A stretch of 64,000 nt of DNA from Pseudoalteromonas shioyasakiensis (GCA_013391845.1 CP058414.1:3148501-3212500), one strand, 5' to 3'; positions 35,705 to 45,373 are shown, counted from the stretch's first letter. Notes: generated by a model not told the origin, from the letters alone. Numbers and translations: made by a program.

Positions 35705-37872
35705 GTGCGACGTGAAGTCGTATGAAGCGCTGTTCACCGCTTAATGAGTGAACCATCTGTATCACCAGATGATCCTAGGAGCCTGAATAAAGTAGCGGCT
35801 CTGACAATGTAACGAAGGTTGGTATGCGCCAATCGGGATCTTAATCGTGAGAGGACGATCCTCCTGATAACCACAAATCGGGTGAGTGCTAGGCAGTCAG
35901 TATGATGAACATAAGTGAATCCGCGTAAGGTGCGTTATACGATGAAACAGCGGAAGTGGTTAATACGCTGTAGCCAAAAGGCACGAGAGTCGGAAAGAGA
36001 TTGCCCCATGCTCTTTCGTGATCACTGAACTCTCCGCACTATAGCGGGCATCTAACCTGACATTGCGCAACATACGGAACACGGTAAGCCTGTATCACTC
36101 CCTTTGGGAAAGCTTATATAGCCGATAGTGATGCAGGTAGAGGATGTTGGAGAAAGCAAAGGCTGGATTGTAATGATGCAGATACAGACGTCTGTCTGGC
36201 ACGAAAGTGAGCTGACTTCCGACTGGTCTTCCGTTGCAAGAGAATTTGAAGAACTTTATTCAAGGAGAAACGCAAATGATGATTTCAAAAGAGATTAGTG
36301 CCTCCCCTGACAGTGCTCAATGGCAATCCATAAATTGGAAAACTGTTGAGTCGCACGTTTTAAAGCTTCAGATGCGTATTGCAAAAGCAACAAGAGAAGG
36401 TAAACACAGCAAAGCGAAAGCGTTGCAGTGGATACTGACTCACTCGCATTCGGCAAAACTTCTTGCTGTTAAGCGAGTATCACAAAACAAAGGCAGTAAA
36501 ACGCCCGGAATAGACGGCGTCATCTGGAATACGGATACGCGCCGCATGAAAGCAGTCAATCAATTGAGCAGAAAGGCTTATCAAGCCAAACCGCTCAAGC
36601 GTATCTACATCCCTAAGAAAAACGGCAAGCTCAGACCTTTGGGTATCCCGTGCATGGTCGATAGAGCGCTACAAGCGCTTCACCTTCTTGCACTAGAGCC
36701 TGTGTCAGAAACACTTGCTGACCCAAATAGCTACGGATTTCGGCGCAATAGAAGCACTGCTGATGCTATTGCTCAGTGTTTTCTCTGTTTGAGTAAAAAG
36801 CAATCCGCGCAATGGGTTCTTGAGGGAGATATCAAAGCCTGTTTCGACAAGATTGGGCATCAATGGCTTATGAATAATATAGCTGTAGATAAACGAATGT
36901 TGGAACAATGGTTAAAGTCTGGTTTTATGGACAAAGGGCTGTTCTATCGCACTGACGAGGGAACACCACAAGGCGGGATCATATCTCCAACCTTGATGCT
37001 GATGACTCTTGCAGGTCTTGAGCAACGCATTAAGTCCACCGCACTTAAAAATGGGGCGAGAGCCAACTTTATAGGATACGCCGATGATTTCGTAGTCACA
37101 TGCACTTCAAAGGACGTGCTGGAGAACGATATCAAACCGTTGATTGCTGACTTCTTAGCACATAGAGGCTTAACGCTCTCCGAAGAGAAAACGCACATTA
37201 CCCACATTAGCCGTGGTTTTGACTTCCTAGGCTTTAACCATAGGAAGTACAAAGGAAAACTGCTCATTAAACCGAGCAAATCTAACACGTTAATATTTCT
37301 GAGTAACTTGCGCGAACTCATTAAAAAGCACGCAACTACCCCCGTTAACGATCTAATCAAGTTGATAAATCCGAAACTCAGGGGTTGGTCGAATTACTAT
37401 CGCCATTGCGTTGCCAAACAAGTATTCGGATATGTGAGCCACAAACTATTTCTAGCGTTATGGCATTGGGCTAAAAGGCGTCATCCAACAAAATCAAAAA
37501 CTTGGATCGCCATGAAGTACTTTATCAACCGTCGAGGCCAATGGCAATTTCACGGTTGGCAGAAGAGCATGAACATGAACATGAACATGGATTGTCAGTT
37601 TAATCTATTTCAAATAGCTAAGGTGCCAATAGAGAGACATGTGAAAATCAGGAGTGAAGCTACGCCTTTTGATCCTTTATACCAAGAATACTTGGCAAAG
37701 AGAAAAGCAAAGAGGCAATGCCGCAACTCTTGGAATGAGCCTAATCTCGCTGCTTTATAAGTTGCTGGGTACCAATTAGGTGCCTTCGTGAAGGCTTGAG
37801 CCGTATGCAGTGAAAGTTGCACGTACGGTTCTTAGGAGGGCGACACTTGGTAACAGGTGTCGTCTATCCGAC
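35705..37872 (+). mobile_element. Group II intron, complete, with reverse transcriptase/maturase
   Basis: The 5' end matches the bacterial group II consensus (GTGCGACGTGAAGTCG from 35705). About 570 bases of structured RNA (domains I-III) precede the maturase gene in domain IV. Domain V is the 34-base hairpin 37798-37831 beginning GAGCCGTATGCAGTGAAAGT, with the catalytic bulge and GAAA tetraloop, and domain VI lies at 37837-37864, followed by the 3' end CTATCCGAC (to 37872). Length is 2168 bases. Boundaries are assigned by consensus and by the inverted repeat that flanks them; they could be off by one or two bases. The domain V sequence and the maturase are of the chloroplast-like (IIB) bacterial type. 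Confidence 0.9.
36276..37760 (+). CDS. ltrA: Group II intron reverse transcriptase/maturase
   Basis: About 494 residues from the ATG at 36276 (AGGAG eight bases upstream; an in-frame TTG at 36234 is unlikely). Reverse-transcriptase blocks 0-7 are present: KALQWILTHS, NKGSKTPGIDGV, RIYIPKKNGKLRPLGIP, WVLEGDIKACFD, GTPQGGIISP, and the catalytic YADD at residues 268-271. The maturase X domain follows (PKLRGWSNYYRHCV, WHWAKRRHPTKSKTW). The protein stops shortly after EATPFDPLYQEYLAKRKAKR, where endonuclease-bearing relatives continue into an HNH domain; no HNH motif is present. It helps the intron RNA splice and inserts it into DNA, probably at replication forks since the endonuclease is absent. 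Confidence 0.95.
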   Translation: MMISKEISASPDSAQWQSINWKTVESHVLKLQMRIAKATREGKHSKAKALQWILTHSHSAKLLAVKRVSQNKGSKTPGIDGVIWNTDTRRMKAVNQLSRKAYQAKPLKRIYIPKKNGKLRPLGIPCMVDRALQALHLLALEPVSETLADPNSYGFRRNRSTADAIAQCFLCLSKKQSAQWVLEGDIKACFDKIGHQWLMNNIAVDKRMLEQWLKSGFMDKGLFYRTDEGTPQGGIISPTLMLMTLAGLEQRIKSTALKNGARANFIGYADDFVVTCTSKDVLENDIKPLIADFLAHRGLTLSEEKTHITHISRGFDFLGFNHRKYKGKLLIKPSKSNTLIFLSNLRELIKKHATTPVNDLIKLINPKLRGWSNYYRHCVAKQVFGYVSHKLFLALWHWAKRRHPTKSKTWIAMKYFINRRGQWQFHGWQKSMNMNMNMDCQFNLFQIAKVPIERHVKIRSEATPFDPLYQEYLAKRKAKRQCRNSWNEPNLAAL

Positions 37873-37886
37873 AAAAACGAGTTAAC

Positions 37887-37916
37887 AAAAAGGCGAACCT
37901 TTCGGTTCGCCTTTTT
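37887..37916. terminator. Terminator of the glycine cleavage operon
   Basis: AAAAAGGCGAACC and GGTTCGCCTTTTT form a perfect 13-bp stem with a TTTC loop. It lies downstream of gcvP and immediately next to the group II intron and its flanking palindrome. Confidence 0.85.
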
Positions 37917-38010
37917 AGTGTTCAACTAGCTAGATTGTCACAATCTTAATTATCTGTCACAGACTTCATTAAAACTGTCACAAACTTCATTACCAGTTAT
38001 CAATCAAACC

Positions 38011-40902
38011 TTAGTCACGGTATGTCTCAACCGCTGGGCATGAACAAACTAGGTTACGGTCGCCGTATACGTCATCGATACGGGTTACTGTAGGCCAGAA
38101 TTTGTCTTTTGCTACGCTTGGTACAGGGAATGCTGCGTAGAAACGGTCGTATGCACGGTCCCACTCATTGCCTAGTACGTCTGCTTGTGTGTGCGGTGCA
38201 AACACTAGCGGGTTGTTTTCAATTGACCATTCGCCAGATGCGATACGGTCGATCTCTGACTTGATTGACACCATTGCTTCGATGAAACGGTCGATCTCAA
38301 CCTTAGACTCAGACTCAGTTGGCTCAATCATTAGTGTGCCAGCTACTGGGAATGACATAGTTGGTGAATGGAAACCGTAGTCTTGTAGACGTTTAGCTAC
38401 GTCCATTTCTGTAACGCCTGTTTGCTCTTTGATTGGGCGTAGGTCAACAATACACTCGTGCGCAACGCGGTTGTTACGGCCACGGTATAAAATTGGGTAG
38501 TGCTCGCTTAGCTTCTCAGATAAGTAGTTAGCGTTCACGATAGCCATTTCTGTTGCTTGTTTTAAGCCTTCAGAGCCCATCATAGCAATGTATGCCCACG
38601 AGATTGGTAAAATAGCTGCTGAGCCGTAAGGAGCAGCAGAAACCGCACCGTTACCGATGTTTGTGCCAGCAACATTAATTACGCTGTGGTTAGGCATAAA
38701 TGGCGCTAGGTGAGATTTAACACCGATAGGGCCAACACCTGGACCACCACCACCGTGTGGAATACAGAATGTTTTGTGTAGGTTAAGGTGCGATACGTCA
38801 GAACCGATTGAACCTGGGCTTGTAACACCAACTTGCGCGTTCATGTTTGCGCCGTCCATGTACACTTGACCGCCGTGCTGGTGCACGATGTCACAGATTT
38901 CACGAATTGTTTCTTCGTAAACACCGTGTGTAGATGGGTAAGTGATCATGATACAAGATAGGTTTTCAGATACCTCTTCGGCTTTCGCTTTAAGGTCTGC
39001 CATATCAACGTTACCGTTTTTATCACAGTCAACAACCACGATTTTCATGCTTGCCATTTGTGCAGACGCTGGGTTTGTACCGTGCGCTGAACTTGGGATC
39101 AAACATACGTTACGGTGACCTTCACCGCGTGACTCGTGGTATTTACGAATTGCGATTAAGCCTGCATATTCACCTTGTGCACCTGAGTTAGGTTGTAGTG
39201 AAACTGCATCGTAACCTGTGATGTTTACTAACCAATCATGTAGCTCAGTCATCATGATTTGGTAACCCGCTGCCTGATCAAGTGGGCAGAATGGGTGTAA
39301 GTTTGCAAACTCAGGCCAAGTGATAGGGATCATCTCAGCTGTCGCATTAAGTTTCATGGTACATGAACCTAATGAGATCATTGAGTGGTTAAGCGCTAAA
39401 TCTTTGTTCTCTAGGCGCTTGATGTAACGCAACATTTCAGTCTCGCTGTGGTACGAGTTGAAGTTAGGGTGCGTTAAAATTTCGTCATCGCGTACTAGGC
39501 TTGCAGGAATAGAGTTGCTGCCGTTTACTTCGATTTCGTTCGCCAGTGCGTCAACGCTTAGGCCGTGACCTTCACCTAAGATGATGTCGAATAGCTCAGC
39601 TACGTCTGCACGGGTTGTTGTTTCTGATACAGAAATTGAGTATTCACCTGCACGGTTAGACGCAAAGTTAACGCCGTTTGCTACTGCTCGTGCAACGATT
39701 TCGTCTTTGTTATCTGCAACAACAGTCAGTGTATCAAACCATGTGTCGTGCTTAAGGTTTACGCCTTTCGCTTTTAAGCCTGCTGCTAAGATGTCTGCAA
39801 AACGGTGAATACGCTCAGCAATCGTTTTCAGGCCTTGTGGACCGTGGTAAACCGCGTAGAACGCTGCCATGTTCGCTAGTAATACCTGCGCTGTACAGAT
39901 GTTCGAGTTGGCTTTTTCACGACGAATGTGCTGTTCACGTGTTTGCATTGCCATACGTAGTGCGTCGTTACCTAAACGGTCTTTAGAAACACCGATAATA
40001 CGACCTGGTAGTGAACGCTTGTACTTGTCGCGTGTTGCGAAGAATGCAGCGTGTGGACCACCGTAACCCATAGGTACACCAAAACGCTGTGCTGAACCAA
40101 GTACTACGTCTGCACCTAGTTTACCTGGTGCTTTAAGCATTAATAAGCTCATGATGTCTGCAGCAACACAGGCAATCGCTTTTTTGTCTTGTACTTGTGC
40201 GATTAGGTCAGTTACGTCAGTGATTTCACCGGTTGTTGATGGGTATTGGAATAACGCACCAAAAATCTCATGATTAGCCGCTTCGCTTGCAGGACCAACA
40301 ACCACTTCAAAACCAAACTGGTCTGCACGTGTAGCAACAACGTCGATAGTTTGTGTGTGAACGTCATCAGCAATGAAGAAGATGTTTGCTTTTTTAGCTT
40401 TAGCAACGCGCTTTGCAAGGCCCATTGCTTCTGCAGCAGCCGTTGACTCGTCAAGTAATGACGCGCTTGCTAAATCAAGACCAGTTAGGTCTAGGGTCAT
40501 AGTCTGGAAGTTTAATAATGATTCTAAACGACCTTGTGCAATCTCTGGTTGGTATGGTGTATACGCAGTGTACCAGCCTGGGTTCTCAAGTACGTTACGT
40601 AAAATTACGTGTGGTACGTGAGTTGGGTGGTAGCCTTGACCGATGTATGATTTGAACACTTTATTTTTGCTTGCTACTGATTTTAAGTAGCTTAGTGTTT
40701 CAACTTCAGTGCGGCTTTCGCCAATTGATAAACCTTGCTCTAAGCGAATGCTTGCAGGTACCGTTTGACCGATCAGCTCTTCAACACTCGATACTCCAAG
40801 AGCGCTCAGCATGTCGCTTACTTGCGCTGGGCTTGGCCCAATGTGACGGCGAATAAAATCTTGCTTTTGCTCTAATTGTTCAAGAGATTTGGCGTTTGAC
40901 AT
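38011..40902 (-). CDS. gcvP: Glycine dehydrogenase (aminomethyl-transferring), P protein
   Basis: 963 residues, full length for the homodimeric P protein. It decarboxylates glycine with pyridoxal phosphate and passes the aminomethyl group to the lipoyl arm of GcvH in the cytoplasm. The pyridoxal-phosphate lysine is Lys710 in [17 protein letters not shown]; the N-terminal [13 protein letters not shown] and the GYHPTHVP motif are typical. Third gene of the gcvT-gcvH-gcvP operon, separated from gcvH by a 199-base gap that contains a terminator-like hairpin. Confidence 0.97.
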   Translation of the reverse strand: MSNAKSLEQLEQKQDFIRRHIGPSPAQVSDMLSALGVSSVEELIGQTVPASIRLEQGLSIGESRTEVETLSYLKSVASKNKVFKSYIGQGYHPTHVPHVILRNVLENPGWYTAYTPYQPEIAQGRLESLLNFQTMTLDLTGLDLASASLLDESTAAAEAMGLAKRVAKAKKANIFFIADDVHTQTIDVVATRADQFGFEVVVGPASEAANHEIFGALFQYPSTTGEITDVTDLIAQVQDKKAIACVAADIMSLLMLKAPGKLGADVVLGSAQRFGVPMGYGGPHAAFFATRDKYKRSLPGRIIGVSKDRLGNDALRMAMQTREQHIRREKANSNICTAQVLLANMAAFYAVYHGPQGLKTIAERIHRFADILAAGLKAKGVNLKHDTWFDTLTVVADNKDEIVARAVANGVNFASNRAGEYSISVSETTTRADVAELFDIILGEGHGLSVDALANEIEVNGSNSIPASLVRDDEILTHPNFNSYHSETEMLRYIKRLENKDLALNHSMISLGSCTMKLNATAEMIPITWPEFANLHPFCPLDQAAGYQIMMTELHDWLVNITGYDAVSLQPNSGAQGEYAGLIAIRKYHESRGEGHRNVCLIPSSAHGTNPASAQMASMKIVVVDCDKNGNVDMADLKAKAEEVSENLSCIMITYPSTHGVYEETIREICDIVHQHGGQVYMDGANMNAQVGVTSPGSIGSDVSHLNLHKTFCIPHGGGGPGVGPIGVKSHLAPFMPNHSVINVAGTNIGNGAVSAAPYGSAAILPISWAYIAMMGSEGLKQATEMAIVNANYLSEKLSEHYPILYRGRNNRVAHECIVDLRPIKEQTGVTEMDVAKRLQDYGFHSPTMSFPVAGTLMIEPTESESKVEIDRFIEAMVSIKSEIDRIASGEWSIENNPLVFAPHTQADVLGNEWDRAYDRFYAAFPVPSVAKDKFWPTVTRIDDVYGDRNLVCSCPAVETYRD

Positions 40903-41021
40903 TTGTCCAGATTCCTATGATCCAAAAAAAAGTGGTTACTGCCAATGGGTAACTGGCAATAACTTAAAAACAGGTTGATTCAGTAACTTACAGCGTATGG
41001 AAAAGTAAGCTATAAAATCAT

Positions 41022-41082
41022 AAAAGCCCCAGTGAAACCCAAGCTACGCATTTAATTAGCTGGGGATCTAGACGGGGCTTTT
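41022..41082 (-). terminator. Terminator-like hairpin between gcvH and gcvP
   Basis: AAAAGCCCC and GGGGCTTTT form the outer stem, with an inner stem of TAGCT and AGCTA type pairs around a small loop. Read leftward it ends in a T run, so it may lower gcvP expression relative to gcvT and gcvH or be part of processing. Confidence 0.55.
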
Positions 41083-41101
41083 AGTCGGCGTGACTAATTA
41101 A

Positions 41102-41492
41102 TTAGTCTTCGTCGATTGTGTTAGCGTAGCCTTCAGCGTCTAACAGGTTATCAAGCTCTGATGTGTCAGATGCTTTGATACGGAATAACCAACCGTCAGT
41201 GTACGGGTCGTTATTTACTGTTTCAGGCGAATCTTCAAGCTCTTCGTTGATTGCAACGATTTCACCGCCGATTGGTGCGTAGATGTCTGATGCTGCTTTT
41301 ACAGACTCAGCTACTGCGCAGTCTTCACCCGCGTCAACTTCATCACCAACTTCTGGTAATTCAACGAATACCATGTCGCCAAGAAGTTCTTGTGCGTGCT
41401 CAGTGATACCTACAGTAAACGTACCGTCACCTTCGTCGCGAAACCCACTCGTGTGAAGTAGCATATTTTAATTCGCTTGGGATATTGCTCAT
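41102..41492 (-). pseudogene. gcvH: Glycine cleavage H protein with an apparent frameshift near its N-terminus
   Basis: From the natural start at 41492 (AAAGGAA upstream) the frame encodes [17 protein letters not shown], then shifts and stops after SRRR. The downstream frame continues as [20 protein letters not shown] and runs to the end with the lipoyl-lysine motif [13 protein letters not shown] (Lys65 in the repaired protein). An extra A in the plus-strand AAACCC at 41441-41446 explains it: 391 bases minus one gives exactly 130 codons, and a 129-residue protein like E. coli GcvH. A shorter frame starting at an out-of-phase ATG at 41464 would give a 120-residue protein with a wrong first nine residues. 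GcvH carries the aminomethyl group between P, T and L proteins; loss would stop glycine cleavage. Sequencing error is a real possibility. Confidence 0.85.
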
Positions 41493-41543
41493 CTTTTTGT
41501 TCCTTTGGTTTATATTGGGTGATAACACCAAATTTTTTATAGT

Positions 41544-42626
41544 TTAGATAACTGATTTGCCGTTACGTACAAAGCAAGGTTTAACAACCTTAACGTTAAC
41601 CAGTTTTTTACGCATCTCTACTTGGGCTGTTTCGCCAGTTGAACGCGGAACGCGTGCTAGCGCAACACTGTGACCAAGGGTTGGTGAGAATGTACCAGAG
41701 GTAATCACCCCTTCACCACCTTCAACGATTACTTTTAAACCGCTACGCAATACGCCTTTTTCTTCAAGCACTAAACCAACTAGTTTGTCTGTGCTCTTGT
41801 CAGCGCGTTGCTGTTCTAATACTTCACGACCAATAAACTTACGATCTTCTGGCTCCCATGCGATTGTCCACGCCATGTTTGCAGCAAGTGGAGAAACACT
41901 TTCGTCCATATCTAGACCGTAAAGGTTCATACCTGCTTCAAGACGTAATGTATCACGAGCACCTAGACCTGCTGGCGCTACGCCTGCGTCTAGAAGTTGT
42001 TGCCATAAATCAGCAGCTTGATCGTTAGGTACTACGATTTCATAACCATCTTCGCCAGTATAGCCTGTTGTCGCAATAAATAAATCACCTGCTTGCACAC
42101 CAAAGAAAGGCTTCATACCTTCAACAGCAGCTTGTTGCTCTGTAGTAAGTACTGTTGCTGTTTTGGCACGTGCATTTGGGCCTTGAACAGCAATCATTGC
42201 AAACTCAGGACGCTCAGTTACCGTTACGGCGAAATCAGCTGAAACTTTAGCTAAATGCGCTAAATCTTTTTCACGAGTTGCTGAGTTAACAACTAAACGG
42301 TAGTTCGTTTCTGAGAAGAAGTAGATGATAAGGTCGTCGATTACGCCGCCTTCTTCGTTAAGCATACCTGTGTAAAGTGCTTTACCCGGTACTGTTAACT
42401 TAGCAACGTCGTTTGCAACTAGCTTACGTAAGAACGCTTGTGCTTGCTCGCCTTGAATATCGACAATTGTCATGTGAGATACGTCAAACATACCTGCATC
42501 TGTGCGAACCGCATTATGCTCTTCGATTTGTGAGCCGTAGTTGATTGGCATTTCCCAGCCGTGGAAATCAACCATTTTTGCGCCAGCTTCTAGGTGCTTA
42601 GCATGTAAAACTGTTTTAGAAGTCAT
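41544..42626 (-). CDS. gcvT: Aminomethyltransferase, T protein
   Basis: 360 residues, normal for GcvT. It takes the methylene group from aminomethyl-GcvH to tetrahydrofolate and releases ammonia. Recognisable features are [20 protein letters not shown] near the start, MFDVSHM, the folate-binding stretch around [19 protein letters not shown] and [14 protein letters not shown]. First gene of the leftward gcvT-gcvH-gcvP operon, 51 bases ahead of gcvH. A promoter-like TATAAT lies about 80 bases upstream of its start. A glycine riboswitch, common before gcvT in other bacteria, is not evident here. Confidence 0.97.
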   Translation of the reverse strand: MTSKTVLHAKHLEAGAKMVDFHGWEMPINYGSQIEEHNAVRTDAGMFDVSHMTIVDIQGEQAQAFLRKLVANDVAKLTVPGKALYTGMLNEEGGVIDDLIIYFFSETNYRLVVNSATREKDLAHLAKVSADFAVTVTERPEFAMIAVQGPNARAKTATVLTTEQQAAVEGMKPFFGVQAGDLFIATTGYTGEDGYEIVVPNDQAADLWQQLLDAGVAPAGLGARDTLRLEAGMNLYGLDMDESVSPLAANMAWTIAWEPEDRKFIGREVLEQQRADKSTDKLVGLVLEEKGVLRSGLKVIVEGGEGVITSGTFSPTLGHSVALARVPRSTGETAQVEMRKKLVNVKVVKPCFVRNGKSVI

Positions 42627-42649
42627 AATATTCCTTCACTTTTAAATTA

Positions 42650-42735
42650 ACCCACTAGTGTGGGGCGTGGCCTCAATTTAATGAGGGGGAATAACATGGG
42701 CGGCGATTATACATTAGTTGCACAGTTGTCACACC
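42650..42735 (-). promoter_or_regulatory. Promoter and leader of the gcvTHP operon
   Basis: Minus-strand TATAAT (42706-42711) with TGTGAC about 16 bases upstream forms a candidate promoter. The leader of about 75 bases has two small hairpins, CCTCA/TGAGG (42671-42686) and CCCAC/GTGGG (42651-42664). Confidence 0.5.
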
Positions 42736-42757
42736 CAAATTGCGATTTTGTAACTAA

Positions 42758-42791
42758 AAAACAGCTAAACACCCAAGTGCGTAGCTGTTTT
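42758..42791 (-). terminator. Terminator of the GcvT-like gene
   Basis: AAAACAGCTA and TAGCTGTTTT form a 10-bp stem, 15 bases past the stop codon of the leftward gene at 42806, with T residues following in that direction. Confidence 0.7.
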
Positions 42792-42805
42792 AAATATTTT
42801 ATGTT

Positions 42806-43405
42806 TTAAGCAACGTTGGCTAAGGCTAAATCAAAGCCGAGCTGCTGTAAGTGCGTTTGCCATTTATCAAGCTCTGCTTGGCGCGCCACCAGCTGAAATT
42901 GCTGTGTTGCTTGGTTATCTATCGCAGTAATAAATACCTCACCGCTTTGTGCACCATAACAACTGCGCATGTCTGATAAACGCAGCCCCGGTGTTAGCTT
43001 AAAGCTGTCTACCAAGGCATCAAACGCCTGCTCACCACTTAGGGTTAGCGCGCTTAAATCGTCACGCATTACATAATCAATGTCGTAACGTAGTTGTTGC
43101 TCATTAATAAGCGACTGTAATTGCACGCTAGCATCTTTACCTAGCACAAAACGAAATGCAGTTTCGTTAAAGTAGTACAGGGCATAAGCGTAGCTGCTTG
43201 TTAGGTCATCGTCTAATGAACTACGTAAGCCTAAACCGCTAGCAGTTAGCTTATTAATATCAAGACCTAAAATAGCCGTTAAAAATGGGATTGCTTCAGT
43301 GCCACTAAAATCCATAATGGCAATATCGCTATTAGCTCGTAGCACATTATCTGCTGGAGTCTCAGCTTGGCTGTGGCGAGCAAACATTATTGGCGTAAAA
43401 GTCAT
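42806..43405 (-). CDS. GcvT-like stand-alone half protein
   Basis: 199 residues from the ATG at 43405, which has AGGTG six bases upstream; a GTG at 43414 is possible. It aligns by eye with the N-terminal part of the GcvT next door: AIMDFSGTEAIPFLTAIL matches [31 protein letters not shown] matches [14 protein letters not shown], and SALTLSGEQAFDAL matches [14 protein letters not shown]. It lacks the MFDVSHM and C-terminal parts, so aminomethyltransfer is doubtful. A folate-binding YgfZ-like or regulatory role is possible. It lies directly upstream of gcvT in the same direction but has its own terminator. Confidence 0.75.
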   Translation of the reverse strand: MTFTPIMFARHSQAETPADNVLRANSDIAIMDFSGTEAIPFLTAILGLDINKLTASGLGLRSSLDDDLTSSYAYALYYFNETAFRFVLGKDASVQLQSLINEQQLRYDIDYVMRDDLSALTLSGEQAFDALVDSFKLTPGLRLSDMRSCYGAQSGEVFITAIDNQATQQFQLVARQAELDKWQTHLQQLGFDLALANVA

Positions 43406-43529
43406 ATGTGACACCTATCAATCGTTAATGCTTGAAGTATATTGCGCCGTGCTGGCAACAACAAATTGTAATTATTTATCAATTGATAAATAATGCTTAT
43501 ATATATAGCCCTATAAATAGAATTTTTTA

Positions 43530-44375
43530 ATGAAGAACATTTCTACCGATAGCTTACGTACTTTAGTAACCGTTGTTGAAGTTGGCGGGTTTGCCAAAGC
43601 AGGTGAATTATTGGGGCTATCGCAACCTGCTGTGAGCTTACAAATTAAGCGCCTAGAAGACATGCTGGGCCATAAGTTATTTAAAAAGCAAGGTCAGCGC
43701 CAAGTACTTAATCAATATGGCGAATTGCTTATGCCATTAGCTAAACAAATGCTGCAACAAAACGATGCTATTTTGCAGCAGTTCACCAGCGAAAATGTCA
43801 CAGGTAAAGTGCGCTTGGGGATCCCAAGTGAATTTGCCGCACGTATTCTACCTTCAATCATTGGTGACTTCGTTGCCCTCTACCCGGATGTATCACTAGA
43901 AGTTCGCTCTCGCTTGAGTAAACATTTGTTGTCGGTCTCGCGCCAAGATCAATTCGATTTAGTACTGGCATTAAACGAAGAGCTAGAGTCAGCCAAGTTC
44001 CCTATTTTTATGCAAGACCAATTAGTATGGGTAGGCGATTTAAACCTTGCACAAAACGATGTGGTAACGCTAGTCACCGCACCTGAGGGATGTATTTATC
44101 GCCGCAGAGCAATAGAAGCACTACAAAGTGCCGGTATTAAATACCGTATTGCCTACAGTAATGCTGACTTAACCGGCCTGACTGCCGCGTTAAAAGAAGG
44201 CTTAGGCATTACAGTGCTTGCAAAAAGCACCGTACCTAATGAGCTGAATTACCAATTACAAACCAAAGACCTACCTGAACTTGGGCAAATAGGTATTAGT
44301 TTAATTAAACGCACTGAAGACCCAGGAACCGCCGTCGATAAACTTGCTGAGTTCATCGCCCTGCGTTTGACATAG
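43530..44375 (+). CDS. LysR family transcriptional regulator
   Basis: 281 residues. N-terminal winged HTH (residues 5-62: AGELLGLSQPAVSLQIKRLE, FKKQGQRQVL) and effector-binding domain (about 90-280). It is divergent from the GcvT-like gene across a 124-base gap and next to gcvTHP, so it may control one-carbon or glycine genes, but GcvA-specific features are not evident and the effector is unknown. Confidence 0.88.
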   Translation: MKNISTDSLRTLVTVVEVGGFAKAGELLGLSQPAVSLQIKRLEDMLGHKLFKKQGQRQVLNQYGELLMPLAKQMLQQNDAILQQFTSENVTGKVRLGIPSEFAARILPSIIGDFVALYPDVSLEVRSRLSKHLLSVSRQDQFDLVLALNEELESAKFPIFMQDQLVWVGDLNLAQNDVVTLVTAPEGCIYRRRAIEALQSAGIKYRIAYSNADLTGLTAALKEGLGITVLAKSTVPNELNYQLQTKDLPELGQIGISLIKRTEDPGTAVDKLAEFIALRLT

Positions 44376-44380
44376 GTGTG

Positions 44381-44460
44381 AGTTAGCAAGTTAGCAAGTT
44401 AGCAAGTTAGCAAGTTAGCAAGCTAGCAAGCTAGCAAGTTAGCAAGTTAGCAAGTTAGCA
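44381..44460 (+). repeat. Tandem array of ten AGTTAGCA octamers
   Basis: Eighty bases made of ten copies of AGTTAGCA, two of them AGCTAGCA. The array begins six bases after the LysR stop codon and runs directly into an intergenic repeat locus. The same word occurs as a single copy at 6499 and 47656, in front of the same hairpin module. Confidence 0.95.
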
Positions 44461-45265
44461 AAATTGTAGCAGCGATTTCATATCGCATAATAAAATGAAT
44501 ATTCACAAAGAGAAAAAGAGACGCTGCGCTTTAGAGGATAGTAACTAATAATTTTTATAGGGTTACTCATTCACTTCTCATTCTCTTCTCTTTGTGCAAA
44601 AAAAAAATTGAACCACAGAGTACACCGAGGCGCTTCGCGCTACATAGAGAAAGTAAAAATCACAAAGAGGACAAGAGACGCTTCGCTTTAGAGGAAAACA
44701 AAACTCTCTTTTGGCGTGTCTCATTCTCTTCTCTTTGTGCAAAAAAATATTGAACCACAGAGTACACCGAGGCGCTTCGCGCTACATAGAGAAAGTAAAA
44801 ATCACAAAGAGGACAAGAGACGCTTCGCTTTAGAGGAAAACAAAACTCTCTTTTGGCGTGTCTCATTCTCTTCTCGTTCTCTTCTCTTTGTGCAAAAAAA
44901 ATAATGAACCACAGAGTACACCGAGGCGCTTCGCGCTACATAGAGAAAGTAAAAATCACAAAGAAGACAAGAGACGCTGCGCTTTAGAGGATAGTAACTA
45001 ATAATTTTTATTTGATTACTCATTCACTTCTCATTGTCTTCTCTTTGTGCAAAATAATATTGTAGATCGTCATTTATGGCGACACATAATCACTAACATT
45101 GACGGGCTAAAGCCCGACCTACGAATTACCCGTTGTTTAAGAAATATCGCGCGAAATAAATTTCACGCCTACAGGCGAGCATTTCAATTTAACTATGTGC
45201 AGGCACAATCTAGCTTAAAGCTTCTTTGCTCTTTCCCCTTTCTAACTCGCTAACTTGTTAAGTTT
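44461..45265 (+). repeat. Intergenic repeat-module locus 7 with tandem element array
   Basis: After AGCAGCGATTTCATATCGC (44469) there are four CACAAAGAG half-elements (44504, 44661, 44803, 44957) and three TGAACCACAGAGTACACCGA segments with GGCGCTTCGCGC (44609, 44751, 44905), spaced 142-157 bases, each closed by an inverted CTCTTTGTGC. Then come the core CGCGAAATAAATTTCACGCC (45150-45169), CTATGTGCAGGCACAATC (45195) and the pyrimidine-rich module. Open frames in this stretch are repeat translation, not genes. Confidence 0.9.
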
Positions 45266-45373
45266 TACTTAACACATCACCGAACCAGAATGATATTACA
45301 ATACTACTGTAATTTATTTAAATAAATGAATACAACAACTTACAGATAACAGTACTTTTATTACAAATAGGAT

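Larger units (their letters stand above)
35687..37886. repeat. 13-bp inverted repeat flanking the group II intron
   Basis: GTTAACTCGTTTT at 35687-35699 and AAAACGAGTTAAC at 37874-37886 are exact inverse complements. With the intron removed they would form one hairpin with loop GGGGC plus A, immediately beside the terminator at 37887-37916. The intron thus sits in the loop of the palindrome. Confidence 0.85.

Noticed and set aside
42627..42805. Glycine riboswitch upstream of gcvT
   Set aside because: The leader is only about 75 bases and I see no conserved glycine aptamer motifs; only small hairpins.
44381..44460. CRISPR array
   Set aside because: The tandem arrays have 7- or 8-base units without spacers, and no cas gene is present.
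44660..45023. Several 60-70-codon open frames in the repeat locus at 44.6-45.3 kb
   Set aside because: They translate copies of the same repeat on both strands and show no independent protein signal.
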